A DNA stretch of 64,000 bases from Salvator merianae (lineage: Eukaryota; Chordata; Lepidosauria; Squamata; Teiidae): assembly GCA_003586115.2 (NCBI GenBank), contig QVOM02000029.1:27883556-27947555 (forward strand), written 5' to 3'. Below, in pieces: positions 46,591 through 56,600 of this stretch. Both the position numbers and the translations under genes were made by a program. The notes below the pieces were generated by a model, which was not told the DNA's origin, searched no databases, and was given only the letters and a program-made list of their open reading frames with translations. Position 1 is the first letter of the stretch; every line of letters begins with the position of its first letter.

Positions 46591-47194
46591 ACCTGCTGAA
46601 ACTGGAACCCTGCACATTGTTCACCAGATCATGGTTCAAAAAGACAAAAACAAAAAATTTCAATGCCTCGGCTGCTGATCTGTGGCCACAGATCCCATGA
46701 CTCAGTGACACTGTTAGCCATGGGATGTTATTCTTCGGTATATATATATTTTTCTTACCAGGAGAGCCCCCATATGTATTTCATCAGTAGTTGACTCTTA
46801 CACATCATTGTCTCAACTTTTAGAGCACTTGTGCACAAATAAACATTTAATAGTGCAATTCTAGTGATGTTTGCTCAGAGGTCAGCCCCATTGAGCCCAG
46901 TGGAACTTTCTCTCAAGATATGTCCAAAGCTCAGCAGCATGGGGCATGCAGAGGTAGGGACACTTGCTTCACTGGGACAGGGTGGGGGATGCCCAAACAT
47001 ATCCCACCCCTTGTTGCTCACTGTCTTTGGAGCTGAGTTATCAGCTCTGAAGAGGAAGGCTCCTTTGTGCATCACCAAAGGCCTCAGAAGTGGACCTTTG
47101 CTGGCACAGAGCCTTTGCAGAGCAGGTGTGTAAGTTGTTCTCACCACAACTGTGTGTCTACATGGTAGCAATAAGACAGACTGAGGGCAGCAGG
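46591..47194. other. No gene recognised; one perfect 18-bp palindrome
   Basis: GATCTGTGGCCACAGATC near 46675-46692 is a perfect palindrome without context. No coding sequence is supported. Confidence 0.4.
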
Positions 47195-47500
47195 TGCTCA
47201 CAGAGTTATTTTTTCCCACTTATAAGCCAGTTGCTGAGAGATCAAACAGAATCAACAGTGACATACTTTCTTTGACTTTATCCTTTAGGTTATCCATCCA
47301 TCAGGGTGACCACAGTATCTTTCATCCGAACAAAAATCCTGAGCCCAGGCTGAAATTGGTCAAGATAACCAGTTTCTCCAAGAATGCTTGCAGTTGCACC
47401 ATGACCACCCACTCTAGTACTTTGTTCAAAAAGAGGGGACAATATTTGGTTGGAAAGAACTTCTGGTCCAAGGAGAACTTTTTCATGAGTGTTCAACCAC
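47195..47500 (-). pseudogene. Degenerate non-LTR reverse transcriptase fragment, probably L2-like LINE
   Basis: Minus-strand translation gives GETGYLDQFQPGLR, DTVVTLMD and, after a break, SLLILFDLSAT. These correspond to the pattern LDPFQSGFR, then ALVTLMD, then LLDLSAAFD around reverse-transcriptase motif A in L2-type LINEs. Stops and frame changes separate the pieces. The element probably extends to about 48100 without readable coding. Confidence 0.55.
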
Positions 47501-48856
47501 AGCTCCTGTCAAAATGGTGGCACCACTCCCTGACACAAATTTGTGCCCATTATTCTCCAGAACCACTCAACCTTATCCCCATGATTAATTAGAATCAACC
47601 AAAATAGGCAAAAGTTAAGAGGGCATGGAGTAGGCTACACAGCTACATGTATCTTGTATCTATCCCTAGTCCTTGAAGACTAACTGGATTAGACAGTATG
47701 CTGGGGACCTCATTCAATTCCGCAGCAAATCCAGCATTCAGTTTCTCACAAAGGTTGGCAATTTTAACTTCAAAATACCTAGCAAATCAGTCAAAGCAGA
47801 CTTCAGAGAGTTCCAATAATCAGTTTCTCATGACTGATGACAAAAGTCTTCAGGGTTGTTACTTGAAGATGTAGTGAAAACTGCAATAGGCATAATAGTG
47901 TTCTCCTATAAATGTTTGGTCACCTTTATGATGCGTGGTTCACCACTGTGGTCTAGAAGTCTCTAGACCTCCTTTATTGCTTCAAATTCTTCAGAAAACT
48001 ATGGAACGCTTGAGCTTCACAATGTTGGATAAGGCACTTAGGGATAAACACGTCAATGATCTGTTGTTATAAATTGGGTACAAATAGAAGGTGGGTGATG
48101 GAGACCACAATCTGAGATGCTTAAAATATGAATTAATTTAAGCTGCAGAAATCCTTAGGGTGCAAGAATATTGTGTACTATAGTACTTGTTCAGAAAATA
48201 TCCAGAGTGTTGCTGAACAGACTAGGAAAGACAATAAAGCTGCTGACTTGATGAATTTACAAAGAATTGGGAAGAGGTCTCTTGAACTCTGTACACAGAA
48301 TAGTAGGTCACCCAAGGCTAAGGCATCAAGATGTAAGCAGACATGCTGAGTGACACTACAGATTCAAGATAGTTTGAAAGCCAGATACTTGGTGGACAAC
48401 AGGGAAGACCAGTCCCAAGAAGGGTGACCACAAGAAAAGTTGGGAGAATTACAGTTGTCTTAACAGGAAAGTACAAGTTTGATGACAAGCAGAATCAATA
48501 AACTGCTTCTTTAGCAAAGGGACAATGTGACATGGATAGAAAGATATAAAGAATTAATTCTGCTTCATTACAATTTCCTTCTTCATTTTAGTTCTTCCTC
48601 AGCTCCCTCAGTATCTAGGAGACCAGTGGCCTCCGTAGCTGGGCTCCTGCATCTCATATATTTATGTCTTTATTGTCATTTTTATGATCTGCATTTGCAC
48701 TTTTGGCATGTGCTGCTCAGATTTTCTCTATGCATCTTTTACTGTTAGCATTTATTTTCTGAATGTTTGTGTTCCTTTTTGTTTTCTCTATTAGGGCAAG
48801 CCTTCCATTTTCTAAAGGATTATTTTTTAATGTTTTAAATATAATGGCTTCCTTGA
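47501..48856. other. No gene recognised; probable decayed LINE continuation
   Basis: The first part probably belongs to the L2-like relic on the minus strand, but no frame is readable. The last few hundred bases are AT-rich and host the provirus insertion site. Confidence 0.35.
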
Positions 48857-49470
48857 TGCTGTATGGATTTTGCAGGTCCCCTCAAGTGCAGCAGAAACGC
48901 AGGCGGACAATTGCCAAGAGTATTCTTGCTTTATTATCAGGATCCTTACCGTTACATGCTAGACTGGTGGCTATATACAAGACCTCAGTCTCAGAAAAAA
49001 TACTTTTTGTTACATGTTTGGGTTGATTAATGAACAAAGGAGATAGACAAAACAGAAACTGTTCTACCGCCCTTTTTAGTTTCTCAGGAGCATTTCTCAC
49101 AAAACCGCTTGGTCTGTGAATTTGCTTGTTACATTACAAGGTTATAATGACGTTGATTTGCCTAATATTGTTACATTCTCTTAGAAAATCATACAGTGGG
49201 AAAATCACATGGTTACAGTCTCAGCAGAAATTATATGTGGCAAAGGTGATCAGAATTTCAATATACTCTTCCCTTTTTCCCACCTATCATCAATTAATTG
49301 CTATATCATCATATAGTGTTATATTCAGGAACAAGCACTACTAGCTAAGGTATCTATTTCATCGTACAAGGCATTATACAAGGATAAAGATGGGAAAGGA
49401 TCAGGAAAAGAGTCAAATTAGTGGTGTGATTAGTGTGTGATTAGTGAGGATGAGGAGAACTCATCCAACA
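48857..49470 (-). repeat. 3' LTR of the provirus
   Basis: It is a near-identical partner of 51839-52455. Its outer end reads CAGCA instead of CAACA, one of the differences between the two LTRs. The polyadenylation signal AATAAA is at 48930-48935 and the TATATA motif near 48972-48977. Confidence 0.9.
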
Positions 49471-49480
49471 GTGGCCCATT

Positions 49481-49514
49481 CGATTCTTGATGAGATATCA
49501 TCTCACAAGAATCG
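49481..49514 (-). promoter_or_regulatory. Long perfect hairpin next to the 3' LTR
   Basis: CGATTCTTG pairs with CAAGAATCG and TGAGAT with ATCTCA, giving a 15-bp stem with a single bulged A and a 3-nt loop. It lies 10 bp from the 3' LTR, where a polypurine tract would be expected. Only GAATGGGCC precedes the LTR, so a normal tract is not visible. It could act as an RNA export or packaging structure; this is inference. Confidence 0.6.
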
Positions 49515-49598
49515 TGACTTAGAGACAATAGTTCATATCACCGTTGATTCAATGAAGCTACATCCCGTAGTAGTAACTTGAGATGGGCAGTTAAGGAG

Positions 49599-49827
49599 TT
49601 AACCTGCAGAGTCAATCTGGTCTTTCTCTATCAACTTATGTAAGTCATTTTGAAGGGTTGCACGTAGGAATAGTAGTTGTCGAGGAATTCTACCTCGTGG
49701 TGTAGGAACATTGTCATACAGTCCTGGACTAGGAGACGCGAGGGTATCCTTGTCAGGAGAAGATGCAATTATCAGAGGAGTGAAAGTTCCAGGTGGAAGA
49801 GCAGGTTTTGGAATGAGAGCTAGAGGC
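49599..49827 (-). other. Unassigned open stretch downstream of gag, +1 frame
   Basis: A frame open from 49931, overlapping the end of gag in the +1 frame, continues to a stop at 49599. Its unique part is about 76 codons, proline-rich at first (PALPPGTFTPLII) and ending in RATLQNDLHKLIEKDQIDSAG. It does not show protease, reverse transcriptase, integrase or envelope motifs. It may be the junction left by a pol/env deletion or a short accessory frame. Confidence 0.4.
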
Positions 49828-51660
49828 TCAGGACGTTCTGATATGCATAACTTGGACTCTAGAGCCGAATTTTGGCCATACAGGACATTCATTTTTCCAG
49901 TGTCCCTTAGCCTTACAGTATCTGCACACATCTTCTGGAAAGAGCTGGCTTACATTAGCAGGTGGACTAAAAGGTTGAGGTTGAGTGATGACAGGTGGTG
50001 GTCCAGGATAACAGGTGGGGGAAACAGCATTAGGTATAGTCCATAGAGGGGGTTTTCCTGGTACTTGCCCTGGTAACATCCCTTCTCGACCAGATCCGGA
50101 TCTTCGTCCCCTTCCCCTGAGACCATGCCAGGAACCAGATCCACGCCAGGGACCTCGAGGCTGTGGAGTATTGGAGTACATAAACTGAGCCATCTGGCAA
50201 GCCAAAAGCTGTGCCGTGTGTTGGACTTCTTCCTTCTTTTGCTTACGCTCCTTTTCTTCTGCCTTTTGAGCACGCAAGTTAAAAAGATGAGTTGCAATTG
50301 CTACCAGTTCGTCTAGGGACTTTCCCTCAAATCTTTCGTCTTTTAAAAGATGCTCTCTAATATCAGGAGCTGCTTGGCTGGCAAATAAAGAACGCAGAGT
50401 TTTTTGTGAAGCTTCAGAGGCTGGATCCATGCCACTGAATTTCTGGAAAGCTTGTTTAAGTCTCTCAGAAAAGTCACTGGGATGTTCACTGGGTTTTTGA
50501 CGAGTCTGAGTTATTTTATCAAAGTCCACAGTCTTTGCAGTGGATCCCTTTATGCCTTCCAGGATTCCCCTGCGATATTGGCGCATCAATTCTCGATCAC
50601 CCTGGTCATTAATATTCCAATTAGGTCGGGTAAGGGGCATTGCAGCCAAATTTTGTATGTTTTGCTGCCCCAGCCAAATATTAGCATGTCGCAATATAGT
50701 CTCTCTTTCATCTCCAGTTAATAAGGCTGACATTAACTGCTGACAATCATCCCAGGTTGGAGCGTGCGTTTGAAACAATAAATCAAAGCGGCGGTAAACG
50801 GTGTCTGGATCATCACGTAATCGAGGAGTGTGTTGTCGCCATGACAGCAAATCACTGGTTTTAAAAGGTGAATGGAAGGGAGCATAAAAAACTCCTCCGG
50901 TGCCATCAGGAACAGGAACTTGTTGAACAGGCATTTGCAGATTGCTCTGTCCTGGTGTTCTTTCATCAGGAGACGAAATACGTGGCAGGAAGCAATCTTT
51001 GTTGCGAGGCAGAATAGGTGAAAATGATGCAAAGTCAATGAGATTCTGAGGTGGTGGGTTCACGAGAGGGTTTTGCTCAGAAAGTGCAACAGGAGTCAGA
51101 TTGGGTACTTGCACAGGATGAGGAATAACAGTGGGAGAACCAGACGTGCTTGATCGGGGTGAGGTAGATGACAAAGGTGGTGTTGAAACGGCGCTAGCAG
51201 CATCATTAAGGGGTGCTGGAGTGCAGAGTTGAGGTCGGGTTGCAACAGGAAAAACAGGCAGACCAGTGGGGGTTGGATAGCAGTCCTCAAGCGCTGGGTA
51301 AGCAGGTAGTAGCACAGAAGAAGTTAGGCATGCTTCCATAACAGGAGCAAGTAGTATGTTTACTCGGTTGCGCATGTGCCCTTGTTCATCAAAACATGCA
51401 AACAACTGCAAATAATCCAAATCTTCTTCCTTGAAGTTTTGTAAATCCTTTGCGAGTTTAGAAATAAGTTGGGGGTTGAAGGTACCAAAAGGAGGCCATA
51501 AATATCCAGAATCTAGGCGCTGAGGCCATTCCCCTGAACTGAGCTCTATTAAACGACTGGACTTAAGACCTGAGGCCGGTAACTCTCTCCAGTTTTGTAA
51601 TACCAAAGATACCGGGGTTCCACTTGGAACCGGACAGGAAACAGTCTGAAAACCTCCCAT
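49828..51660 (-). CDS. gag: Gag polyprotein, gammaretrovirus-like, intact 610-codon frame
   Basis: This is the structural polyprotein of the provirus. It starts with MGGFQTVS, a fitting N-myristoylation signal, in a strong start context (AAAATGG). The matrix-like region has WPPFGTFN (55-62). A proline/serine-rich linker (about 120-250) includes YPAL (121-124), a possible ALIX-type late motif. The capsid region spans about 258-465, with PTWDDCQQL (301-309), LLTGDERE (313-320) and a C-terminal domain around 390-462. A lysine/glutamate-rich stretch (466-480) and an RG-rich basic segment (502-528) follow. A single CCHC zinc finger has C579, C582, H587 and C592. The frame has no stop or frameshift. 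At 610 codons it is somewhat longer than typical gammaretroviral Gag (about 520-540). Confidence 0.92.
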   Translation of the reverse strand: MGGFQTVSCPVPSGTPVSLVLQNWRELPASGLKSSRLIELSSGEWPQRLDSGYLWPPFGTFNPQLISKLAKDLQNFKEEDLDYLQLFACFDEQGHMRNRVNILLAPVMEACLTSSVLLPAYPALEDCYPTPTGLPVFPVATRPQLCTPAPLNDAASAVSTPPLSSTSPRSSTSGSPTVIPHPVQVPNLTPVALSEQNPLVNPPPQNLIDFASFSPILPRNKDCFLPRISSPDERTPGQSNLQMPVQQVPVPDGTGGVFYAPFHSPFKTSDLLSWRQHTPRLRDDPDTVYRRFDLLFQTHAPTWDDCQQLMSALLTGDERETILRHANIWLGQQNIQNLAAMPLTRPNWNINDQGDRELMRQYRRGILEGIKGSTAKTVDFDKITQTRQKPSEHPSDFSERLKQAFQKFSGMDPASEASQKTLRSLFASQAAPDIREHLLKDERFEGKSLDELVAIATHLFNLRAQKAEEKERKQKKEEVQHTAQLLACQMAQFMYSNTPQPRGPWRGSGSWHGLRGRGRRSGSGREGMLPGQVPGKPPLWTIPNAVSPTCYPGPPPVITQPQPFSPPANVSQLFPEDVCRYCKAKGHWKNECPVWPKFGSRVQVMHIRTS

Positions 51661-51816
51661 TTTCTATGCTAAACAGAAGCTTATACTCACCTGCATCTCG
51701 TGCTGCCTTATTGACGGTCGGCTAGTCACTGCTACTGATGCACCACCAAATTGCCGGCAAGCAGTGTAGTTCTGTAGCGGTGAGTCCAATTGCCAAACTT
51801 GAGAAGAGAAGGATTT

Positions 51817-51834
51817 ATCCTGCCGACTACGCCA
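51817..51834 (-). promoter_or_regulatory. Primer binding site matching tRNA-Ser
   Basis: The minus strand reads TGGCGTAGTCGGCAGGAT four bases after the 5' LTR. This is complementary to the CCA-bearing 3' end of vertebrate serine tRNA of the AGA/UGA type over all 18 positions, judged from known tRNA sequence. Reverse transcription of this element was therefore probably primed by tRNA-Ser. Confidence 0.8.
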
Positions 51835-51838
51835 AAAC

Positions 51839-52455
51839 TGTTGTACGGATTTTGCAGGTCCCCTCAAGTGCAGCAGAAACGCAGGCGGACAATTGCCAAG
51901 AGTATTCTTGCTTTATTATCAGGATCCTTACTTGTTACATGCTAGACTGGTTGCTATATACAAGACCTCAGTCTCAGAAAAAATAATTTTTGTTACATGT
52001 TTGGGTTGATTAATGAACAAAGGAGATAGACAAAACAGAAACTGTTCTACCGCCCTTTTTAGTTTCTCAGGAGCATTTCTCACAAAACCGCTTGGTCTGT
52101 GAATTTGCTTGTTACATTACAAGGTTATAATGACGTTGATTTGCCTAATATTGTTACATTCTCTTAGAAAATCATACAGTGGGAAAATCACATGGTTACA
52201 GTCTCAGCAGAAATTATATGTGGCAAAGGTGATCAGAATTTCAATATACTCTTCCCTTTTTCCCACCCATCATCGATTAATTGCATTAAGCCATCATATA
52301 GTGTTATATTCAGGAACAAGCACTACTAGCTAAGGTATCTATTTCATCGTACAAGGCATTATACAAGGATAAAGATGGGAAAGGATCAGGAAAAGAGTCA
52401 AATTAGTGGTGTGATTAGTGTGTGATTAGTGAGGATGAGGAGAACTCATCCAACA
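51839..52455 (-). repeat. 5' LTR of the provirus
   Basis: The LTR reads TGTTG at its 5' end and CAACA at its 3' end (minus strand), a proper inverted terminal pair. A TATATA box lies at about 51955-51960 and a polyadenylation signal AATAAA at 51912-51917, which implies a short R and a U5 of about 70 bp. U3 is the long part towards 52455. Confidence 0.9.
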
Positions 52456-52460
52456 CTTGA

Positions 52461-53969
52461 CACTGCCATTAACCATGCTGGACACTTCCTAACCTTCACA
52501 ATCCTCTTAATCTTTGGAATAGATTGTGTCTGACCGTCTGTTACTGTTGTTTTAAATAACATCTAAGCTTCTTGGAGAGTAATGGACGATGAAGTTTAGC
52601 AACATCTAGAGGACCATAATTATGGCAGATCTAACATAGGAGCTTGGTCTTCTTTTGACATCACTATATTATTCTATTGATGTTAATTAAGTCAATGGTG
52701 TTGTGTTAAGCATACTTCTTGATTATGGGGGGCCTGCAAAATTCTGTAAGGCATGTTTTCTAAGCCATAGCTCTACACAGGTACTATTAAGAAGATGACA
52801 TATTCCAGGTCACACTCCAGCAGTAGTTCTGTCATGAAAAGTATTGTCTCCAAACACTCTATCTTTGAAATGTTTGCCTTGTTTTCAGAATCATTGCCAT
52901 TATGTGCATTCATGATTTATATCCTGTTTCAGTAGCTTTCTAGTAGTCAATGAGTTTCATTTCCTAGCATAAACAGAATACAGAACAATTCCGCAGTCCA
53001 AACCAGTGTACTAAATTTATTGTGTGTTTTCACTGTTTTCTTTTTCAAAATTATATTTTGCTTTTACCAATATAGCACCCCAGTGACCTTCTGTCATAGT
53101 TACCACATGTTTTAAATTGGTGTCTGTAATTTTTCATTTGGATTACCATAAACTCATCAGCAAGCAGTTCTGTTTCCATTCTGCTGAGCAGCAGCAGAAC
53201 TGTAAAATTACTTGTTGAAGCTATTAACTGCTGCATTAAAGTAGCAACAGAGGTAGTCATTAATCCCTAGTTCAGTGTCTCCAGAATTATTATCTCTGGG
53301 AAATGTATAAAATATAGTTCTTGACTATGGAAGAGGGGAAACAAGACTACATCTAAGAATTTCTTAGATGAATAAGCATGTGCAAACAGAGCTATGGCTC
53401 ACTTTTTGAAAGAGAGAGATAAAGATGAGAAGGCAATTCACAAAGCGTTCTTATGTTATATAGCATCACAATATTTTCCATAGATGGTTCATCCAGTGCG
53501 GTGGGATAAGACTGTCTGTATTCCAGATAGCCTGTCCCATCCCAGACCCAAGTGCTAGTTTTGAAGTCCCTTCCTGGCCCTCAAAACCAGTAGGGCAGGG
53601 AATGAAGGTTCCTGGTCATCTGAGTTTCTGGTTGGGGCAGTTTCAGTGGCACACTGACTTCTGCTGGCCCTTCTGGCATCACTTCTTGGTGTGCCAATGA
53701 AAGAGGTACCATGTTGTACTCCAGACTATGGGATGTGCCTTCTGCAACCCTTTCATGTTCTCTGATACAAACACTTGCCTAGTTGTGGATCTCTTTAGAG
53801 AACTCCACACTTGGACTGGGATACTGTGCCCTTTTGGAACCCTATTCTGGTCTATAGTTTTGAACTGTGTGGGCAAAGCATATTAAGAGTGGGCGAGGCA
53901 TCTGCTGGTCCTTAGTCTGGTTTACTGCCCAGTGCAGAAATAGCCTTTGTCTCCTGTAATTACTGGGTT
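52461..53969. other. No gene recognised; a possible MITE near 53490-53950
   Basis: The ends CCAGTGCGGTGGGATAAG and TTTACTGCCCAGTGCAGAAA weakly mirror each other in the style of family B. No coding frame is supported. Confidence 0.4.
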
Positions 53970-54595
53970 CTGGCAAAAGTTAGTCCCAACTCTTGAAAAA
54001 GTTCAGAGAAGGGCAACCAGAATGACCAAGGGGCTAGAATGCCTTCCTTACAAAACCAGGCTGCAACGTCTAGGCCTCTTCAGCCTTGGAAGATGGTGTT
54101 TAAAAGGGGACCTATCTGAAGTGTATAAAATCATGCATTGTATGGAAAAAGTGAACAGAGAAAGATTATTTTCTCTATTGCACAACACTTGGAATAGGGG
54201 CCACTTTATGAAGCTGATGGGCAGGAGAATTAGGACCAGCAAGGAGAAGTATTTTTTCTCCCAGAGGGTCATTGGTCTATGGAATTTACTACCAGAAGAG
54301 GGGATGGCAGCAACCATCCTTGATAGCTTTAAGAAAGGGCTAGACAAATTCATGGAGGACAGCTGTATCAATGGCTACTAGAATGGATGCCTAGGTACTG
54401 CCTCCTAGTTGGAAAAACAGAATGGAGCCTCTAGAGGTGATTTGTAGGGAGTTGGAAGCAGGTGAAGATTTTGCCTTTTGTTCTGCTTGAGAATGCCCAG
54501 AAGCAATTGGCGGGCCACTCTGTGAGACAGGATGCTGGACTAGATGGGCCTTAGCCTGATCCAGCACGGCTCCTCTTACATTCAATCAATAGTAA
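53970..54595 (+). pseudogene. CR1-like LINE family 2, longest copy: reverse-transcriptase C-terminus and 3' tail
   Basis: A 144-codon frame (53947-54381) encodes the end of ORF2: LEKVQRRATRMTKGL, LQRLGLFSLGRWCLKGDL, KYFFSQRVIGLWNLLPEE and a terminal KFMEDSCINGY. It ends in a natural stop. The non-coding 3' tail follows with GAATGCCCAGAAGCAATTGG and GGACTAGATGGGCC and stops at CTCCTCTTACATTC, lacking the usual TATGTTCT end. The catalytic part of the protein is absent through 5' truncation. Confidence 0.85.
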
Positions 54596-55033
54596 CTATA
54601 CCACTGCATCCTGAACTCATGTGAACAAACAACATGCTCTTACATGCAGAGAATATTTACATCAAAGCTCATTTCTTACAACTTCCTCCCTCCCCTATTA
54701 TCTACGGGAATTCAGCCTGCAGTACAGTAGGGAATCCTTGATATAAAAATATTCAAACGACTCAGTGATAAGTATATAAATATTAGGTGTTTGGAGCTAT
54801 GCAAAACTGGTGGCTAGGCAGTGTTAAACAATTCTAGATTGGAATTAACCATGTCATGGAATATGTATGAATAGGACCTCCATGTTTTGCTGTTACGTAT
54901 ATTTGATAGCAAGCACAGGGAGTAGACGAAGACATATTTAGCCTATGACCATATTGCTCAAAGTTATGAGGATTATCTCTGGAATTTATAACACCTCTTC
55001 CCAATAAAAATAATTTTCCGAACAAGTCAAGAG
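54596..55033. other. No gene recognised
   Basis: AT-rich sequence with no frame or repeat that I can define. Confidence 0.45.
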
Positions 55034-55165
55034 TTGGAACATAAGAATAGAATAGTCCTACTGAATTTGGCCCACAGTTCATCATTTCCATGTAACAGCC
55101 AGTCCCCAAAATGACCAGCCAATTGACCTTGGGAACTTTGGAAGCAGGACAATGTACTATCTCTG
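55034..55165 (-). repeat. Possible degenerate LINE family 2 tail
   Basis: Words such as GGAACATAAGAATAG, then TACTGAATTTGGCCCA, resemble the reverse complement of the family 2 LINE tail (compare 63924-64000). The match is poor and the call is tentative. Confidence 0.3.
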
Positions 55166-56122
55166 GGCTTCTTGTAGTTACCCAGTCCAATCCAGCAGGG
55201 CACTTCTTACAGCTATAAAAGAGAAGCAGGGCTAAGTTCATAGATTTCACTGTGCTGTGCATTCATTCAATCCAGGTTTCATATATCCAAGTATTTTAGA
55301 TTATGGATACTGGAAATGCTCAGTGATTCCAACTGATGATCATTTTTTGGTCCCGCAACCTCATGCTTCTGCAAGTAATCAGCTCTGCATAAGACAGTTT
55401 AAATCAAAGGCACAAGAGCTTTGATATGAGCCATCTTAGCTTGCAACTCACTGATCTGACCTAAGGCATGACCCACATGTATTCAAATAGCCAGCAGGGG
55501 GATGAGTGGATAAATGGTCTTGTTCCAGATGCAGGTATCTTCCATCTCAACAGCCATGCCTCCACTTATCTACTTAAGGCATTAGCCGGCAGCTTTGCTT
55601 TCACAACCTGGTTAAACCGGCTTACTGTTCCCTCTGCTGCCAACCAGGCCATGTTGAGAAGCAGCAGTGCCTGTATATGGAATCTCGATGCACAGGAATG
55701 GGTGGTCCTGTATCAAAGGGGTCAGGGAATCAGGTAATGACTTCAGAGTCATTCCTCACGTCCTGAGTCTGAGGCACTCTTCCCAGGTCCCAGGAGCTTC
55801 ATCTGAGTGTTATCCTGCCAGGGAGGGAGGGAGAGTTATATTTTAAAATATATACAATAAACTAAAATATATGCATCTTTCTACTGTTGTGATCTGCCCA
55901 GTAGCTTTGGGTGAAGGGTGGGATACAAATTCTTAAATAAATATATAATGGAGATATATTGATCTCATGGCCCAGGAAGGGTATGTCTGCACTGTAATGG
56001 AGACGCAGCCTTAATGTCAGTGCAAGGCAAACAGCTCTGATGGAGCTCTAACGGCCAAATAAACATGGAGCTGACCATTTGCCAGTCACCTCACACCCAA
56101 CATTAATTGAAGTCCATGAATG
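55166..56122. other. No gene recognised; one retroposon-type tail
   Basis: At about 55880-55955, CTACTGTTGTGATCTGCCC followed by GGGTGGGATACAAATTC and an AAATAAATA end resembles an old LINE/SINE 3' tail. The 89-codon frame at 55468-55737 has no recognisable domain. Confidence 0.4.
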
Positions 56123-56186
56123 TTCCATATTGGAAATGAGAACTCATATTCATATTCCACATTGGAAATGAGAACTCATATTCATA
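56123..56186. repeat. 32-bp tandem duplication
   Basis: The block starting TTCCATATTGGAAATGAG and ending in CTCATATTCATA is repeated directly with one difference. Confidence 0.9.
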
Positions 56187-56504
56187 GATGAAACTAATCT
56201 AATGCACATTAAAACTTGTGTGTGGCTAGGTTCTAAGGCCAGGTCTCCACTTACCAGTGTAAGCAACTGCTTTGCAGGTGTGCTGTCAAGGAGCTGCAAT
56301 TGCCCACTGAGAAAGACACCTCTGTGTCTCCATTTTAGAGTGTAGAGGTGTCTTTTCCAGCAGTGCCTGGGAGTGCTTTTTGTTCGAACAAAAATCATGC
56401 CAACCTATGACCCTGTGTAGGAGAAACAGCTGTTTGTAGTTGTATGTATCATTTACATATATAGGGTTCTTTTTTTATGTGTGTATAAATGCAATGTTTA
56501 TTTA

Positions 56505-56600
56505 TTCATGCAATGTTTATTTATTTGCATTTTTATCCTGCCCTATACATGAAGGTCTCAGGGTGGCTTACAAGAATAAAAAAACAGAACATAAAAGGCA
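56505..56600. repeat. Dispersed LINE/SINE-type tail
   Basis: TTTATTTATTTGCATTTTTA, TCCTGCCCTATACATG and GGTCTCAGGGTGGC repeat the arrangement at 31672-31745, so the two are copies of one old family. Confidence 0.55.

Larger units (their letters stand above)
48852..52460 (-). mobile_element. Endogenous gammaretrovirus-like provirus, gag-only, bounded by a CTTGA duplication
   Basis: Two near-identical LTRs (48857-49470 and 51839-52455) enclose a 2,368-bp interior. CTTGA flanks both outer ends (48852-48856 and 52456-52460), a 5-bp target duplication. In minus orientation the order is 5' LTR, primer binding site, gag, a short unassigned piece, 3' LTR. Pol and env are absent. The LTRs differ at roughly ten sites in about 615 bp, which suggests a fairly recent insertion. 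The element cannot replicate alone and would depend on proteins from a related provirus. Confidence 0.92.

Noticed and set aside
51664..51867. 67-codon minus frame upstream of gag, considered as an extended (glyco-type) Gag leader
   Set aside because: It spans the primer site and U5, is not in frame with gag through to its start, and shows no signal peptide.
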